Shown here piece after piece: positions 17,059-27,400 of a DNA stretch of 64,000 nucleotides. This stretch comes from JABDII01 sp963815325. Lineage in GTDB: Bacteria; Gemmatimonadota; Gemmatimonadetes; Gemmatimonadales; GWC2-71-9. The DNA lies in assembly GCA_963815325.1 (NCBI GenBank), contig CAWFGG010000010.1, forward strand, positions 124,001 through 188,000. The letters run 5' to 3'. The notes under the pieces were generated by a model, which was not told where the DNA came from, did no database searches, and saw nothing but the letters and a program-made list of their open reading frames with translations. The translations under genes were made by a program, and so were the position numbers. Each line of letters begins with the position of its first letter. Positions within the stretch are counted from its first letter, which is position 1.

Positions 17059-18437
17059 TGCGCATCTCTTACGGGCGGATGTTCGCGGATCGCCTGGACG
17101 GTCGCCACGGGTTGCCGCGACCACGGCTCAGCGAATTGGCCGAACGATTCCCTGTGGTGCAGGCGGAACTCCGCGACCGCCGAAAGAATGGTGAGTACGG
17201 GTTCTATGACTTGGTCGACCAAGGGTCGACCGTCACCCAAATCACCGAGTTCGCCGAGGGCCTCGGCCAGGCGTTCGATCACGTGTTGGTGCTCGGGATC
17301 GGGGGCTCAGCCCTCGGCGCTCGGGCGCTGCTCGAGGCGCTCAAGCCGGCCGGATGGAACGAGCTGGACGACGAGGCGCGTGAGTTCTATCCGAGGCTGA
17401 CCGTGCTGGACAACATCGATCCGGATACCGTCGCGACCACGCTCGCACGAATCGACCCCCGGCGGGTGTTGGTCAATGTGGTCTCCAAGTCGGGCGGCAC
17501 GGCCGAGACGCTGGCGCAGTATCTGGTGGTCAGGCGGTGGCTCGAGGATGCCTTGGGCGACGCCGCGTACCGCCACCTCGTCTTCACCACCGACCCCGAC
17601 TCGGGCGCGCTCCGCCGCATTGCCATGGACGAGGGGATTCCGGCCCTGGCCGTTCCGGCCAACGTGGGCGGCCGCTTCAGCGTGCTTTCGCCGGTCGGGC
17701 TGTTGCCGGCGGCGCTGGTTGGTATCGATCCGTCGGAGTTGATCGAGGGAGCGCGCCGGGCGGTGGAGCGGGCCGAGTCGGACCAGCTCGAGGCCAACCC
17801 CGCCGCCTTGTACGCGGCATTGCTCTGGGCGGCCGATCACGATCTCGGTGCCCACATTCACGTCCTCATGCCGTATTCCGACCGGCTGCGCTGGTTCGCC
17901 GAATGGTTCAGGCAGCTCTGGGCGGAAAGCCTGGGCAAGCGGCTCAATCGCGGTGGTCAGGACGTGTGGGCCGGCCCAACGCCGCTCGGCGCGGTGGGTG
18001 CCACCGACCAGCACAGTCAGGTCCAACTCTTCATGGAAGGCCCGTTCGACAAGGCGATAAGCTTCATCGTGGTCGATCGGCCTCGATCCGACCTTCCCAT
18101 CCCGGACTCGCCCGGTCTCCCTCCCGAGTTGGCCTATCTGGGCGGGCACACCCTGGGCGAGCTCCTCGCGGTGGAAGCCCGGGCCACGGCGGGGGCGCTG
18201 GCACAGGCGGGGCGGATGAGTCTCACGATCCGGGTGCCCGAGCTGTCGCCGAGTGTCATGGGCGAGCTGCTCATGTTCTTCCAGCTGGCGACCGGATATG
18301 CCGGTATCTGGTACGGCATCAATCCGTTCGATCAGCCCGGTGTGGAGTTGGGGAAGCGGCTCACCTTCGGGGCGCTGGGCCGCGCCGGATACGACGCGGT
18401 CGAGGATGACGCAATTCCGCCTGGGGATGAGATTTAG
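17058..18437 (+). CDS. pgi: Glucose-6-phosphate isomerase
   Basis: The 459-residue enzyme interconverts glucose-6-P and fructose-6-P. Signatures include VLVLGIGGSALGARALLEAL, VVSKSGGTAETLAQYL (phosphate binding), GGRFSVLSPVGLLPAAL and GPTPLGAVGATDQHSQVQLF with the catalytic His. The C-terminal PFDQPGVELGKRL carries the final Lys region. It belongs to the shorter bacterial PGI type. The ATG overlaps the previous stop by one base (TGATG). A separate promoter for fba lies just after its stop. Confidence 0.95.
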   Translation: MRISYGRMFADRLDGRHGLPRPRLSELAERFPVVQAELRDRRKNGEYGFYDLVDQGSTVTQITEFAEGLGQAFDHVLVLGIGGSALGARALLEALKPAGWNELDDEAREFYPRLTVLDNIDPDTVATTLARIDPRRVLVNVVSKSGGTAETLAQYLVVRRWLEDALGDAAYRHLVFTTDPDSGALRRIAMDEGIPALAVPANVGGRFSVLSPVGLLPAALVGIDPSELIEGARRAVERAESDQLEANPAALYAALLWAADHDLGAHIHVLMPYSDRLRWFAEWFRQLWAESLGKRLNRGGQDVWAGPTPLGAVGATDQHSQVQLFMEGPFDKAISFIVVDRPRSDLPIPDSPGLPPELAYLGGHTLGELLAVEARATAGALAQAGRMSLTIRVPELSPSVMGELLMFFQLATGYAGIWYGINPFDQPGVELGKRLTFGALGRAGYDAVEDDAIPPGDEI

Positions 18438-18442
18438 CGTGT

Positions 18443-18471
18443 TTGACCGAGGTCTGTTCCCGGTCTAGATT
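18443..18471 (+). promoter_or_regulatory. Sigma-70-type promoter for fba
   Basis: A TTGACC -35 (18443-18448) and a TAGATT -10 (18466-18471) are separated by exactly 17 bases, just after the pgi stop codon. The predicted transcript starts near 18478, leaving a leader of about 35 bases with a purine-rich AAGGTAAG ribosome-binding site. It would let aldolase be expressed apart from pgi. Confidence 0.65.
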
Positions 18472-18512
18472 TTGCACGATGGGTTGAGAATCCTTCCAAG
18501 GTAAGTGGTGAC

Positions 18513-19922
18513 ATGACCGATCCAACGCAGCAAGTCGTTGACCTGTACGCTGGTGCAGTCTCGCTCGTTCCCGGTGGCGTGCGGCTGCGCGATGCGTCCA
18601 AGCTACAGTCCGAGACCACGGATCGCGTGGTCTGGCAAGCGGTGTTCGGCTCCGAATCGGAGCGTGAGGCGGCGCGGTGGTTGCTCTGGGAGTTGGGCCA
18701 GTCGACCGGCGCCCGACCGGCCTCGATCAATGAGCTGTACCTGGCCCGCGGCCGCGGAGAGTGCAGCGGCTTCACGGTGCCGGCCATCAACGTCCGGGCC
18801 ATGACCTACGATGTGGCCCGGGCCGTCTTCCGTGCCGCTCGTCGCGGTCAAGCCGGCGCCATCATTCTCGAGATCGCCCGGTCGGAGATCAGCTACACCG
18901 CCCAGCGTCCGTCCGAGTACGTGGCGGTGCTGATCGGGGCGGCCCTCCGGGAGGGGTACACCTCGCCGCTCTTCATCCAGGGCGACCATTGCCAGGTCAA
19001 CGCCAAGAAGTACGCCCAGGATCCGGAGGGCGAGGTCGGCGAGGTCAAGAAGCTGATCGCCGAGGAGGTCGCCGCGGGCTTCTACAACATCGACGTCGAC
19101 ACCTCGACCCTGGTCGACCTGTCGAAGCCGACGCTGGAAGAGCAGCAACGCGCTAATTACGAGCGCGCGGTGGAGATCACCCAGTTCATCCGCGAGCACG
19201 AGCCCGACGGCGTCACCGTGTCGGTCGGGGCCGAGATCGGCGAAGTCGGGCAGAAGAACAGCACGGTCGAGGAACTCCACGCCTTCATGCAGGGCTACAA
19301 CCGCGCCTTGGGGGACGGGATCGAGGGCATCAGCAAGATCTCCGTCCAGACCGGAACCAGCCATGGCGGGGTCGTGCTGTCCGACGGGTCCATTGCCGAC
19401 GTCAAGCTCGACATCAAGGCACTCGAGGCGCTGTCCGAGGTGGCCCGGACGGAGTATGGCCTGGCGGGTGCGGTCCAGCATGGCGCCAGCACGCTGCCGA
19501 GCACGGCGTTCGGCAACTTCCCCCGGGTCGAGACCTGCGAAATCCATCTCGCCACCAATTTCCAGAACATCATCTTCGATCATCCCAAGCTTCCGGCGGA
19601 GCTGAGCACACGGATCCACGCGTGGCTCGATGAGAACACCGCGGGCGAACGGAAGCCGGACGACTCCGACGCGCAGTTCTATTACAAGACCCGGAAGAAG
19701 GCGATCGGCCCGTTCAAGAAGGAGCTGTGGTCGCTTCCGGCCGATATCCGGCAGGCAATAGCTGCAGATTTGGAGAAAACGTTTAGCTTTCTGTTCGAGC
19801 AATTGAACGTGAACGGGACTGCCACGCTCGTCGATCGCCACATCCATGCGCCGGTGCAGCATCACGCGGCCTTGAAGCCAGTTCTGGCCGTGGCGGCCGA
19901 CGATCCAGACGCGGGAGAGTAG
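18513..19922 (+). CDS. fba: Class II fructose-bisphosphate aldolase, long form
   Basis: The enzyme cleaves fructose-1,6-bisphosphate into DHAP and GAP with zinc. Visible elements: FTVPAINVRAMTYDVARAVF (substrate region), FIQGDHCQVNAKKY with a zinc His, the SVGAEIGEVG metal-binding Glu, the SKISVQTGTSHGGVVLSDG phosphate loop, and AGAVQHGASTLP. At 469 residues it is about 110 longer than canonical class II enzymes, with an added C-terminal helical part (FYYKTRKKAIGPFKKELWSL); I recall such long forms in several phyla. An aldolase paralogue with another sugar substrate cannot be ruled out. The context (pyk, pgi) favours glycolysis. Confidence 0.85.
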   Translation: MTDPTQQVVDLYAGAVSLVPGGVRLRDASKLQSETTDRVVWQAVFGSESEREAARWLLWELGQSTGARPASINELYLARGRGECSGFTVPAINVRAMTYDVARAVFRAARRGQAGAIILEIARSEISYTAQRPSEYVAVLIGAALREGYTSPLFIQGDHCQVNAKKYAQDPEGEVGEVKKLIAEEVAAGFYNIDVDTSTLVDLSKPTLEEQQRANYERAVEITQFIREHEPDGVTVSVGAEIGEVGQKNSTVEELHAFMQGYNRALGDGIEGISKISVQTGTSHGGVVLSDGSIADVKLDIKALEALSEVARTEYGLAGAVQHGASTLPSTAFGNFPRVETCEIHLATNFQNIIFDHPKLPAELSTRIHAWLDENTAGERKPDDSDAQFYYKTRKKAIGPFKKELWSLPADIRQAIAADLEKTFSFLFEQLNVNGTATLVDRHIHAPVQHHAALKPVLAVAADDPDAGE

Positions 19923-19924
19923 GT

Positions 19925-20344
19925 ATGAAGAACCAAGACGACCACGACGACGTGGTGTACGTCGTTCGGGAACAGGAAGCACCGCTCAGGTACTTGTTCT
20001 GGGGCGCCGCCATCGGTGCAGGTTTGGCCCTCCTCTTCGCACCCAATAGCGGCACCGAGACCCGCCGGCAGATTCGCAGCAAGGCCCGCCGGTTCCGCGC
20101 CCTGGCCGAAGATAAATACGACGAGTTCGAGGATCGGCTGGCCGAGGGAAGTTCCCGGGTCAAGGAGTTCGTCGAAGACGGGGTCGAGGACCTGAAGATC
20201 AACGCCGGGGAACTGACCGACGCGGTCAAGGGTGCCGGATCGACGGCACGGGAGGAGCTCGAGCGGCGGCTCAAGGACGCGCGGGCTCGGCGCCGCGCGG
20301 AGCCCGAGATCGAATCGGCTGAGGAAGTGGAGCCGGTGACCTGA
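19925..20344 (+). CDS. YtxH-like membrane-anchored protein
   Basis: The 139-residue protein has one membrane helix near residues 22-40 (YLFWGAAIGAGLALLFAPNSG) followed by ETRRQIRSKARRF, the YtxH signature. A long charged amphipathic coiled-coil-like tail comes next. YtxH proteins are general-stress-associated; their biochemical role is unknown. The ATG lies 2 bases after the fba stop. The CTGA at its stop overlaps the presumed start of the BrkB-type gene. Confidence 0.8.
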   Translation: MKNQDDHDDVVYVVREQEAPLRYLFWGAAIGAGLALLFAPNSGTETRRQIRSKARRFRALAEDKYDEFEDRLAEGSSRVKEFVEDGVEDLKINAGELTDAVKGAGSTAREELERRLKDARARRRAEPEIESAEEVEPVT

Positions 20345-21279
20345 CCGAACTCCGCCTGGGGGGCTGGCACCGCACCGTCCGCGGCTTCCTGCGCCGGACC
20401 CTCCAGGCGGCCGACGAGAACAACGTCTTTTTCCTCTCCAGCGCGTTGAGCTTCGACGCGCTGCTCACCGCTGCACCGTTCATCCTTCTGCTCTTGATCA
20501 TCCTGCCCATGATGATCCAGGTGTTGACCGGCGGCCCGGCTCCGGCGCTGGACCACCTGGTTGAGCCCTTCATGCCGCCGCACCAGGCGGTGCAGGGCAC
20601 GGACCCGTTCGCGGTATTCGTCGAGCGGCTCCGGCTCATCACCACATACCGCGGCCAGATTTCGCTCTACGCCATTCCGTTGTTCATTTGGTTCAGCACC
20701 CGCCTGTTCGCCGGCATGCGCACGGCGCTCAACCACATCTTCGACGTGTCGGGCCGACGCACCTTCCGCGGCGGCATCATCCGGAGCTACTTGCTGGGCA
20801 AGGCCCGCGATGTCGTGATGGTGTTCGTGACCCTCGGCCTCTTCGTCGCCAACACCGCCTTTAGCGCCTGGCTCAGGGTCCTGGAACTGCGGAGCCAGCA
20901 GGCCGTCCCCGACTTTCACTTCTTCGTCACCACCGTGGGTCGTCTGCTCGCGCTGCTCTTGGCCTACGGCTTCTCGCTCTCTCTCTTCTTCGTGTTGTAC
21001 AAGTTCGCGTCGAGCCGGCCGCTGGGGTGGCGTCCGGCGCTGGTGGCCGCCGCATTTGCCGCGGTGGCCTTCGAGCTGGCCAAGCAGTTGTTCGGGTGGT
21101 ACATGCAGAACGCGGCCGCCGGACCTGAACGCCTCTCGGTCGGGTACAACGTGGGCGCCATCATCCTGTTCGTGCTCTGGGTGTGGTATACGGCGCTGGT
21201 GTTTCTGCTGGGCGGGGTGGTGGCGGAGACCTGGAAGCTCAGGGCACTCCAGCGGGAGCAGCGTGCCATGCTGGCCTGA
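20341..21279 (+). CDS. YihY/BrkB family inner-membrane protein (probable CTG start)
   Basis: A 312-residue polytopic membrane protein of the YihY/virulence factor BrkB family (PF03631), with about six hydrophobic helices (such as PFILLLLIILPMMIQVL and GAIILFVLWVWYTALVFLLG). Family similarity begins at ENNVFFLSSALSFDALLTAAP, upstream of the first ordinary start (TTG at 20446). The frame is open only back to 20323 and contains no ATG, GTG or TTG in that part. A CTG at 20341 overlaps the YtxH stop as CTGA, the classic coupled arrangement, so it is the likely start. Function is unresolved in the family; it is not an RNase. Confidence 0.8.
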   Translation: MTELRLGGWHRTVRGFLRRTLQAADENNVFFLSSALSFDALLTAAPFILLLLIILPMMIQVLTGGPAPALDHLVEPFMPPHQAVQGTDPFAVFVERLRLITTYRGQISLYAIPLFIWFSTRLFAGMRTALNHIFDVSGRRTFRGGIIRSYLLGKARDVVMVFVTLGLFVANTAFSAWLRVLELRSQQAVPDFHFFVTTVGRLLALLLAYGFSLSLFFVLYKFASSRPLGWRPALVAAAFAAVAFELAKQLFGWYMQNAAAGPERLSVGYNVGAIILFVLWVWYTALVFLLGGVVAETWKLRALQREQRAMLA

Positions 21280-21294
21280 GTCTGTCTCTGATTC

Positions 21295-21334
21295 CGCGGC
21301 TGAAGCCGCGACTCGGCATCTGTCGCTAAAGCGA
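21295..21334. terminator. Two short hairpins after the BrkB-type gene
   Basis: CGCGGCT-GA-AGCCGCG (21295-21310) and TCGCT-AA-AGCGA (21323-21334) form small adjacent stem-loops between convergent genes, followed by TTTGAT. They resemble short interspersed palindromes as much as a terminator. Confidence 0.4.
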
Positions 21335-21341
21335 TTTGATA

Positions 21342-21395
21342 CCCCCTCCTCCTCACTCCTTTCTTTCTACCTCCTACCTCCTACCTCCTACCTCC
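21342..21395 (-). repeat. G-rich GTAGG-type element with four tandem GAGGTAG copies
   Basis: Just beyond the stop of the giant minus-strand gene (stop at 21402-21404), the minus strand reads GGGAGGTAGGAGGTAGG and on. Positions 21367-21394 are four perfect copies of the 7-base unit GAGGTAG (CTACCTC on the plus strand). This is the longest member of the element set found at 384, 9050 and 9139. Confidence 0.6.
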
Positions 21396-21401
21396 CTGCT
21401 C

Positions 21402-24400
21402 TTATTTGATCTGCGCCACGAACCCCGCCGTTCCGGAGTTGTTCGGGGCCACCGAACTCAGTGGATTCTCTAGGGTCCAGCGAATGTGGGTGACGCACGC
21501 GTCGTAACTGACTGGCGCCCCGCAGCCCGCGGATAGCGGAACGTAAGTCCAGGATCCAGCACCGTCATTTGAGAATTCGAGCGTAACGGCAATACCTGGG
21601 GGAACGACGTAGGTCGCAGTGCCAACCTTGAAGCGGACCTCGGAGGGAAGCGAGTCCACCACCACGGCACGATACGCGTCCTCGGCGCCGGCATTCGAGA
21701 AGGTGATGGTGTAGGTGAGGTCGGTGCCCGGCACCACCGTGCCGTTCGGGTTCACATCCTTGACGAGCGTGAGGCTCGGTCGCGCGACCGTAAGCACCAG
21801 CCTGCCGGGGTCCGTGACGGAGGGATTTCCCGTTGAGCGTGCGGTAAGGATCAGGGTATCCACCGTCCCGGCCGCTACGTTTGCGACGGCGTAGGTGATG
21901 GTGACCACCGTGGCGTTGCCCGCCGCCAGGTTTGTGATCCGTGCGCTGTCGGGATTGGCCCCCTGGGACACACCGGCCCCGACAATCGACACGACGCTCA
22001 CCGTCCCTCCCGGAGCGTGGGTCGCCAGCAGATCGAAGTTGTCCGTCTTATTTCCCTGATTCGTGACCGTGAACGTGACCGAGTAGTTGGTGCCGTTGCT
22101 GGGGAGCCGGCTGGTCGTGACCACATCCGGGGTCACGGACACGGCGTAGCTCGCGCCCGAATCGATTTGGATGGTCTTGTCGTCGAAGGCGTCGGCCAGC
22201 TGATCGTCGGTCACGTCGAGCTCGAGGTTGTCCGGCGGGGACGCGGCGCTGAACGCCATGAATTCGAGTCCCGAGACCGTGATCCTATCGCCGGCGACGA
22301 AGGCGACGTCCACATCCAACACCACCGTCTTGCCACCGTTCTCATAGCCCTTCACAACCGGCTTGACCTTAGCCGCGGCCGGTCCACCCAGAATCACGGT
22401 GGTGATGGAAGGATTCCAGGTCATGTTGAAGCCGGTAGGAATCCGAATCCGGATCTCCTTGTCGGTCCGGATGGTGGCGGTGACGGGGTCGTCGGTGATG
22501 GTGATGATGCTGTTGCCGGTCGACGGGTCGCCGACGCTGAAGATCTGATTCACCGCCGAGGAGATGGTCGGCGCGCCGATGGAGATGGTCTTGTCGTCGT
22601 AGGCCGCAGTCCCGCCGCCGGTGCCGGACACCACCAGCTCGAGGTTGTCGAGCCCGGCCACGGCGGTGAAGTTGGCATAACTGAGCCCCGCAATGGTCAG
22701 CACATCGCCCGGGGCGAAGTTGCTGAGCACGTCGAGCACCAGCGTGTGGCCCGCGTCCTCGTAGCTGACCGTGGGCGACACCTTGGCGGCGGCGCTCCCG
22801 CCCAGCACGGCGGACAGGTCGCTGGTGAGCCACGTCATCGGGAAGCCAGCAGGAATCCGGATCCGTAGATTACCGCTTGCAGTGATGGTGCCTGCCCCGG
22901 CGTCTTCGGTCACGGTAAGGGTACTCACGGTCCTCGGCGCGCCGGCGACGGTGAAGTTCTGGTTGGCGGCCGACGAGATGCGCGGCGCCCCGATACTCTT
23001 GGTCTTGTCGTCGAAGGCGTCGCCGATCTTGTCGTCGGTGACGTCGAGCTCGAGCTGTGCGGCCGGAGCGGCGCTGGTGAAGTTCATGAACTGCAGGCCC
23101 GTGACTGTCAGCTGGTCGCCCGGGACGAAGGCGACATCGACATCGAGCACCACGGTCTGGTTCCCATCCTCATAGCCCTTGACCGCGGGCTTGACCTTGG
23201 CCGTGGCACTGCCGCCCAGGGTGACGGTGGCAATGGCGGGGTTCCAGGTCATGGGGAAGCCGGTGGGAATCCGGATGCGGATCTCCTTGTCGGTCCGGAT
23301 GGTCGCGGCCAGGGGGTCGTCGGTGATGGTGATGACGCTGGCGGCGGTGGCCGGGGCGCCCACCACGAAGCTCTGGTTGGCGGCCGACGAGATGGTGGGG
23401 GCGCCGATCGAGATGGTCTTGGCATCGAGCGCCGTGGTGCCCCCGCCGCTGGCGCCGGACACTACCAGCTGCAGGCGGTTGAGCCCGGCACTGGCGGTGA
23501 AGTTGGCGAAGCCCAGGTCGGCGATGGTGAGCACGTCGCCCGGGGCGAAGTCGGTCAGCACATCGAGCACCAGGACCGTGCCGCCACTGGCGTAGCTCAC
23601 CGTGGGCGACACCTTGCCCGCCGCACTGCCGCCCAGGGTGGCGGCGAGGTCGGCGGTGTTCCAGGTCATGGGGAAGCCGGCCGGGATGCGGATCCGGAGG
23701 TCCTTGGCCGCGGTGATGGTCGGGAAGCTCGGGTCGGCGGTCACGGTGATGGGGCTGATGGCCGTGACCGGGCGCGCCCACCCGGAAGTTCTGGGTGGCG
23801 GCGGAGGTGAACGTGGCTTGCCCGATGGCGAGGGTCTTGGGGTCGAACGCGTCGCCGGCGCCGTTGTCGTCGATGTCGAGCTCGAGGTTATCGAGCCCGG
23901 CCCGGGCGGTGAGGCCGGTGAACCGGAGCCCGTTCACGGTGAGCTGGTCACCGGCCGCGAAGTTGGTGAGCACCTCGAGGAACACGGTCCGGTTGCCGTC
24001 CTCGTAGCCCTTGACCGTGGCGTTCACCTTGCCGGCCGCACTCCCGCCCAGGGTCACGGTGGTGACGGTGGGATCCCAGGTCATGGGGTAGCCGGTGGGG
24101 ATCCGGATCCGGATGTCCTTGGCGGTCCCGATGGTGGGGACGCCGCCGGCGTCGGTGATGGTGATGAGCGCTGGCGGCGGTGACCGGGTCGGCCACGGCG
24201 AAGCGCTGGTCCACGGCCGAGGTGATGCCGTAGGGATCGAGGATCCGCTTGGTCTTGTCGTCGGTTGCGGCGGTCGCACCTCCGGCTCCAGCCACGACCA
24301 GTGCGAGGTTATTGGCTGGGGCCACGGCGGTGAAGTTGGTGAAGCTGAGCCCGCCGATGGTGAGCACATCGCCCACGGCAAGGTTGGTGAGCACGTTGAG

Positions 24401-27400
24401 CACCAGCGTGTGGCCGGCATCCTCGTAGCTGACCGTGGGCGACACCTTGGCCGCGGCACTGCCGCCGAGGACGGCGGACAGGTCGCTGGTGAGCCAGGTC
24501 ATCGGGAACCCGGCCGGGATCCGGATCCGGAGGTCGGTGGCCGCCGTGACCGACGGGGTCCCCGACTCGGACACGGTGATGGTGCTGATTGCGGTCGTGG
24601 GCCCGTTCTGATTGAAGATCTGGTTGGCCGCTGACGAGATGGTGATCGCCCCGCCGGCAGTGATGGTCTTGGTCTTGTCATCGAAGGCGTCACCGACCTG
24701 GTCGTTGGTGACGTCGAGCTCGAGGTGGGTGGCCGGGGCAGGGGCGGTGAAGTTGGCGAACCGGAGCCCGCTGACGGTCACTTGGTCGCCCGGGACGAAG
24801 GCGACATCGACGTCGAGCACCACGGTGCTGGTTGCCGTCCTCATAGCCCTTGACCGCGGGCTTGACCTTGGCCGCCGCACTGCCACCCAGGGTGACGGTG
24901 GTAATGGCGGGGTTCCAGGTCATGGGGAAGCCGGTGGGGATCCGGATGCGGATCTCCTTGTCGGTCCGGATGGTCGCGGCCAGGGGGTCGTCGGTGATGG
25001 TGATGACGCTGGCGGCGGTGGCCGGGGCACCCACTACGAAGCTCTGGTTGGCGGCCGACGAGATGGTCGGGGCGCCGATCGAGATGGTCTTGGCATCGAG
25101 CGCCGTGGTGCCCCCGCCCGCGCCGGACACTACCAGCTGCAGGCGGTTGAGCCCGGCACTGGCGGTGAAGTTGGCGAAGCCCAGGTCGCTGACGGTGAGC
25201 ACGTCGCCCGGGGCGAAGTCGGTCAGCACATCGAGCACCAGAACCGTGCCGCCACTGGTGTAGCTCACCGTGGGCGAGACCTTCCCCGCCGCGCTGCCGC
25301 CCAGGGTGGCGGCGAGGTCCGCGGTGTTCCAGGTCATGGGGAAGCCGGCCGGGATGCGAATCCGGATGTCCCGGGCGGCGGTGATGGTCGGGAAGCTCGG
25401 GTCGGCGGTCACGGTGATGGGGCTGATGGCCGTGACCGGAGCGCCCACCCGGAAGTTCTGGGTGGCGGCGGAGGTGAACGTGGGCTGCCCGATGGCCTTG
25501 GTCTTGGGGTCGAACGCGTCACCGGCCTGGTTGTTGTCGATGTCGAGCTCGAGGCTGGTGAGCCCGGCCCGGGCGGTGAAGCCGGTGAACCGGAGCCCGT
25601 TCACAGTGAGCTGATCGCCGGCCGCGAAGTTGGTCAGCACCTCGAGGAACACGGTCCGGTTGCCGTCCTCGTAGCCCTTGACCGTGGCGTTCACCTTGCC
25701 GGCCGCGCTCCCGCCCAGGGTCACGGTGGTGACGGTGGGATCCCAGGTCATGGGGTAGCCGGTGGGGATCCGGATCCGGATGTCCTTGGCGGTGCCGATG
25801 GTCGGGACACCGCCGGCGTCGGTGATGGTGATGAGGCTGGCGGCGGTGGCCGGGTCGGCCACGGCGAAGCGCTGGTCCGCGGCCGAGGTGATGCCGTAGG
25901 GATCGAGGATCCGCTTGGTCTTGTCGTCGGTTGCCGCGGTGAGCCCGCCCGCCCCCGCAACCACCGCCTGGAGCCGGTTGGCCGCCGCGAGGGCCGTGAA
26001 GTTGGCGAAGCTGAGCCCGCCGATCACCAGCACGTCACCCGCAGCGAAGTTGGTGAGCACGTCGAGCACCAGCGTCCGGCCGGCGTCCTCGTAGCGCACG
26101 ATGTTCGAGACCTTCGGGGCCGCGCTGCCGGAGAGCGTCGCGTTCAGATCCGAGGTCAACCACGTCATCGGGAAGCCGGGCGGGATCCGGATCCGGAGAT
26201 CGTTGGCCGCCGTGACCGACGGGGCGCTGCCTTCGGTCACCGTGATCAGGCTCACGGATGCCGGCGATTGGCTGAGGTTGAAGGCTTGATTGGCGAGCGA
26301 CGACAGAGTCAGTCCTGGAATCTGGATCTGGGTGTCGGCGTCGGTCGCGCTGTTGTTGGTCAAATTGGGATCGGTCGCGCCGGCGGGCAGGGCCACCGTG
26401 GCCGTGTTGGACAGCGTCCCGGTTCCCGTGGCCGTTCCCGTGGCACTGAAGGTGACCGTACCGCCGACCGGGAGGTTGACCGACACGCCGGCAATGTTAC
26501 CGCTTCCCGAGTTTGTGCCGCAGAGGGCACCGCCGCTCGGCGTGCAGGTCCAGGTGACCGCGCTGAGTCCTGCGGGAAATGCGTCGCTCACCGTGGCACC
26601 GTTGACCCGTCGCGGTCCGGCGTTCGACACCACGATGGTATAGGTCAGCGGAGTGCCCTGCTGTACCATGGTCCGGCCATCGGTCTTGGTGACGGACAGA
26701 TCGGCCACCTGGACCACGGTCGTCGTTACCCGCGCCGCCGCTTGGGATCCATCGTTGTTCGTCGGGTCGGGATCGCTGGTAGTGGCGTTCGATGCCGCCC
26801 GGTTGAGGAGCGTCGCCGCTGTGGCCGGCGAGAGCACGGTGACCGTGTCGGTCAGGGTGGCGCCGTTGGCCAGCGAGACCGCCGGCCAGGTCACCACCCC
26901 TGCGGCCGGTACCCCACCGCGAGAGGCCGAGATGAAAGCAACGCCTGGCGGCAGGGTGTCGCGCAGGACCAGCCCGTCCGCCGTCGCGGTGCCGAGGTTG
27001 GTCGCCGTGATCACATAGCGAATGGTGTCGCTGGTGAGCACGGTAGCCGGCCCCACCTTAGCGATCGCCACGTCGGCCGTCGTGGACGCGACGATGTCGG
27101 TGGTGACGGTGTCGCGGTTGTCGCTGAGATCCGGATCCGTGATGGAGGGCAGGGCGGCTGCAACATTCACCAGATCGGGATCGGTGTCGGGCGCGTCCAC
27201 CCGGACCCGCACGGTATCGGTCACCGAGTTGCCGCTCGCCAGGCCCACAGCGGGCCATGTGACCACTCGGCCGACTCTCGTTGCGCCGCGTGAGGCTGCG
27301 AGGAACGTGATCTGGGTCAGCGGGGGCAAGGTGTCGGTCACCGTCACCTGCGCCGGGCTCGGTCCGTCGTTGGTGGTGGTGATCAGGTAGATGATGGTTC

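Noticed and set aside
22150..26315. CRISPR-like or transposon array
   Set aside because: Units are ~414-bp coding repeats without spacers, and no cas or transposase genes exist in the window.
24612..27293. 893-residue plus-strand open frame opposite the repeat gene
   Set aside because: It is antisense to the repeat array, has unnatural Gly/Arg/His/Asp composition, no ribosome-binding site and repeats because the real gene repeats. It is a shadow of high-GC coding DNA.
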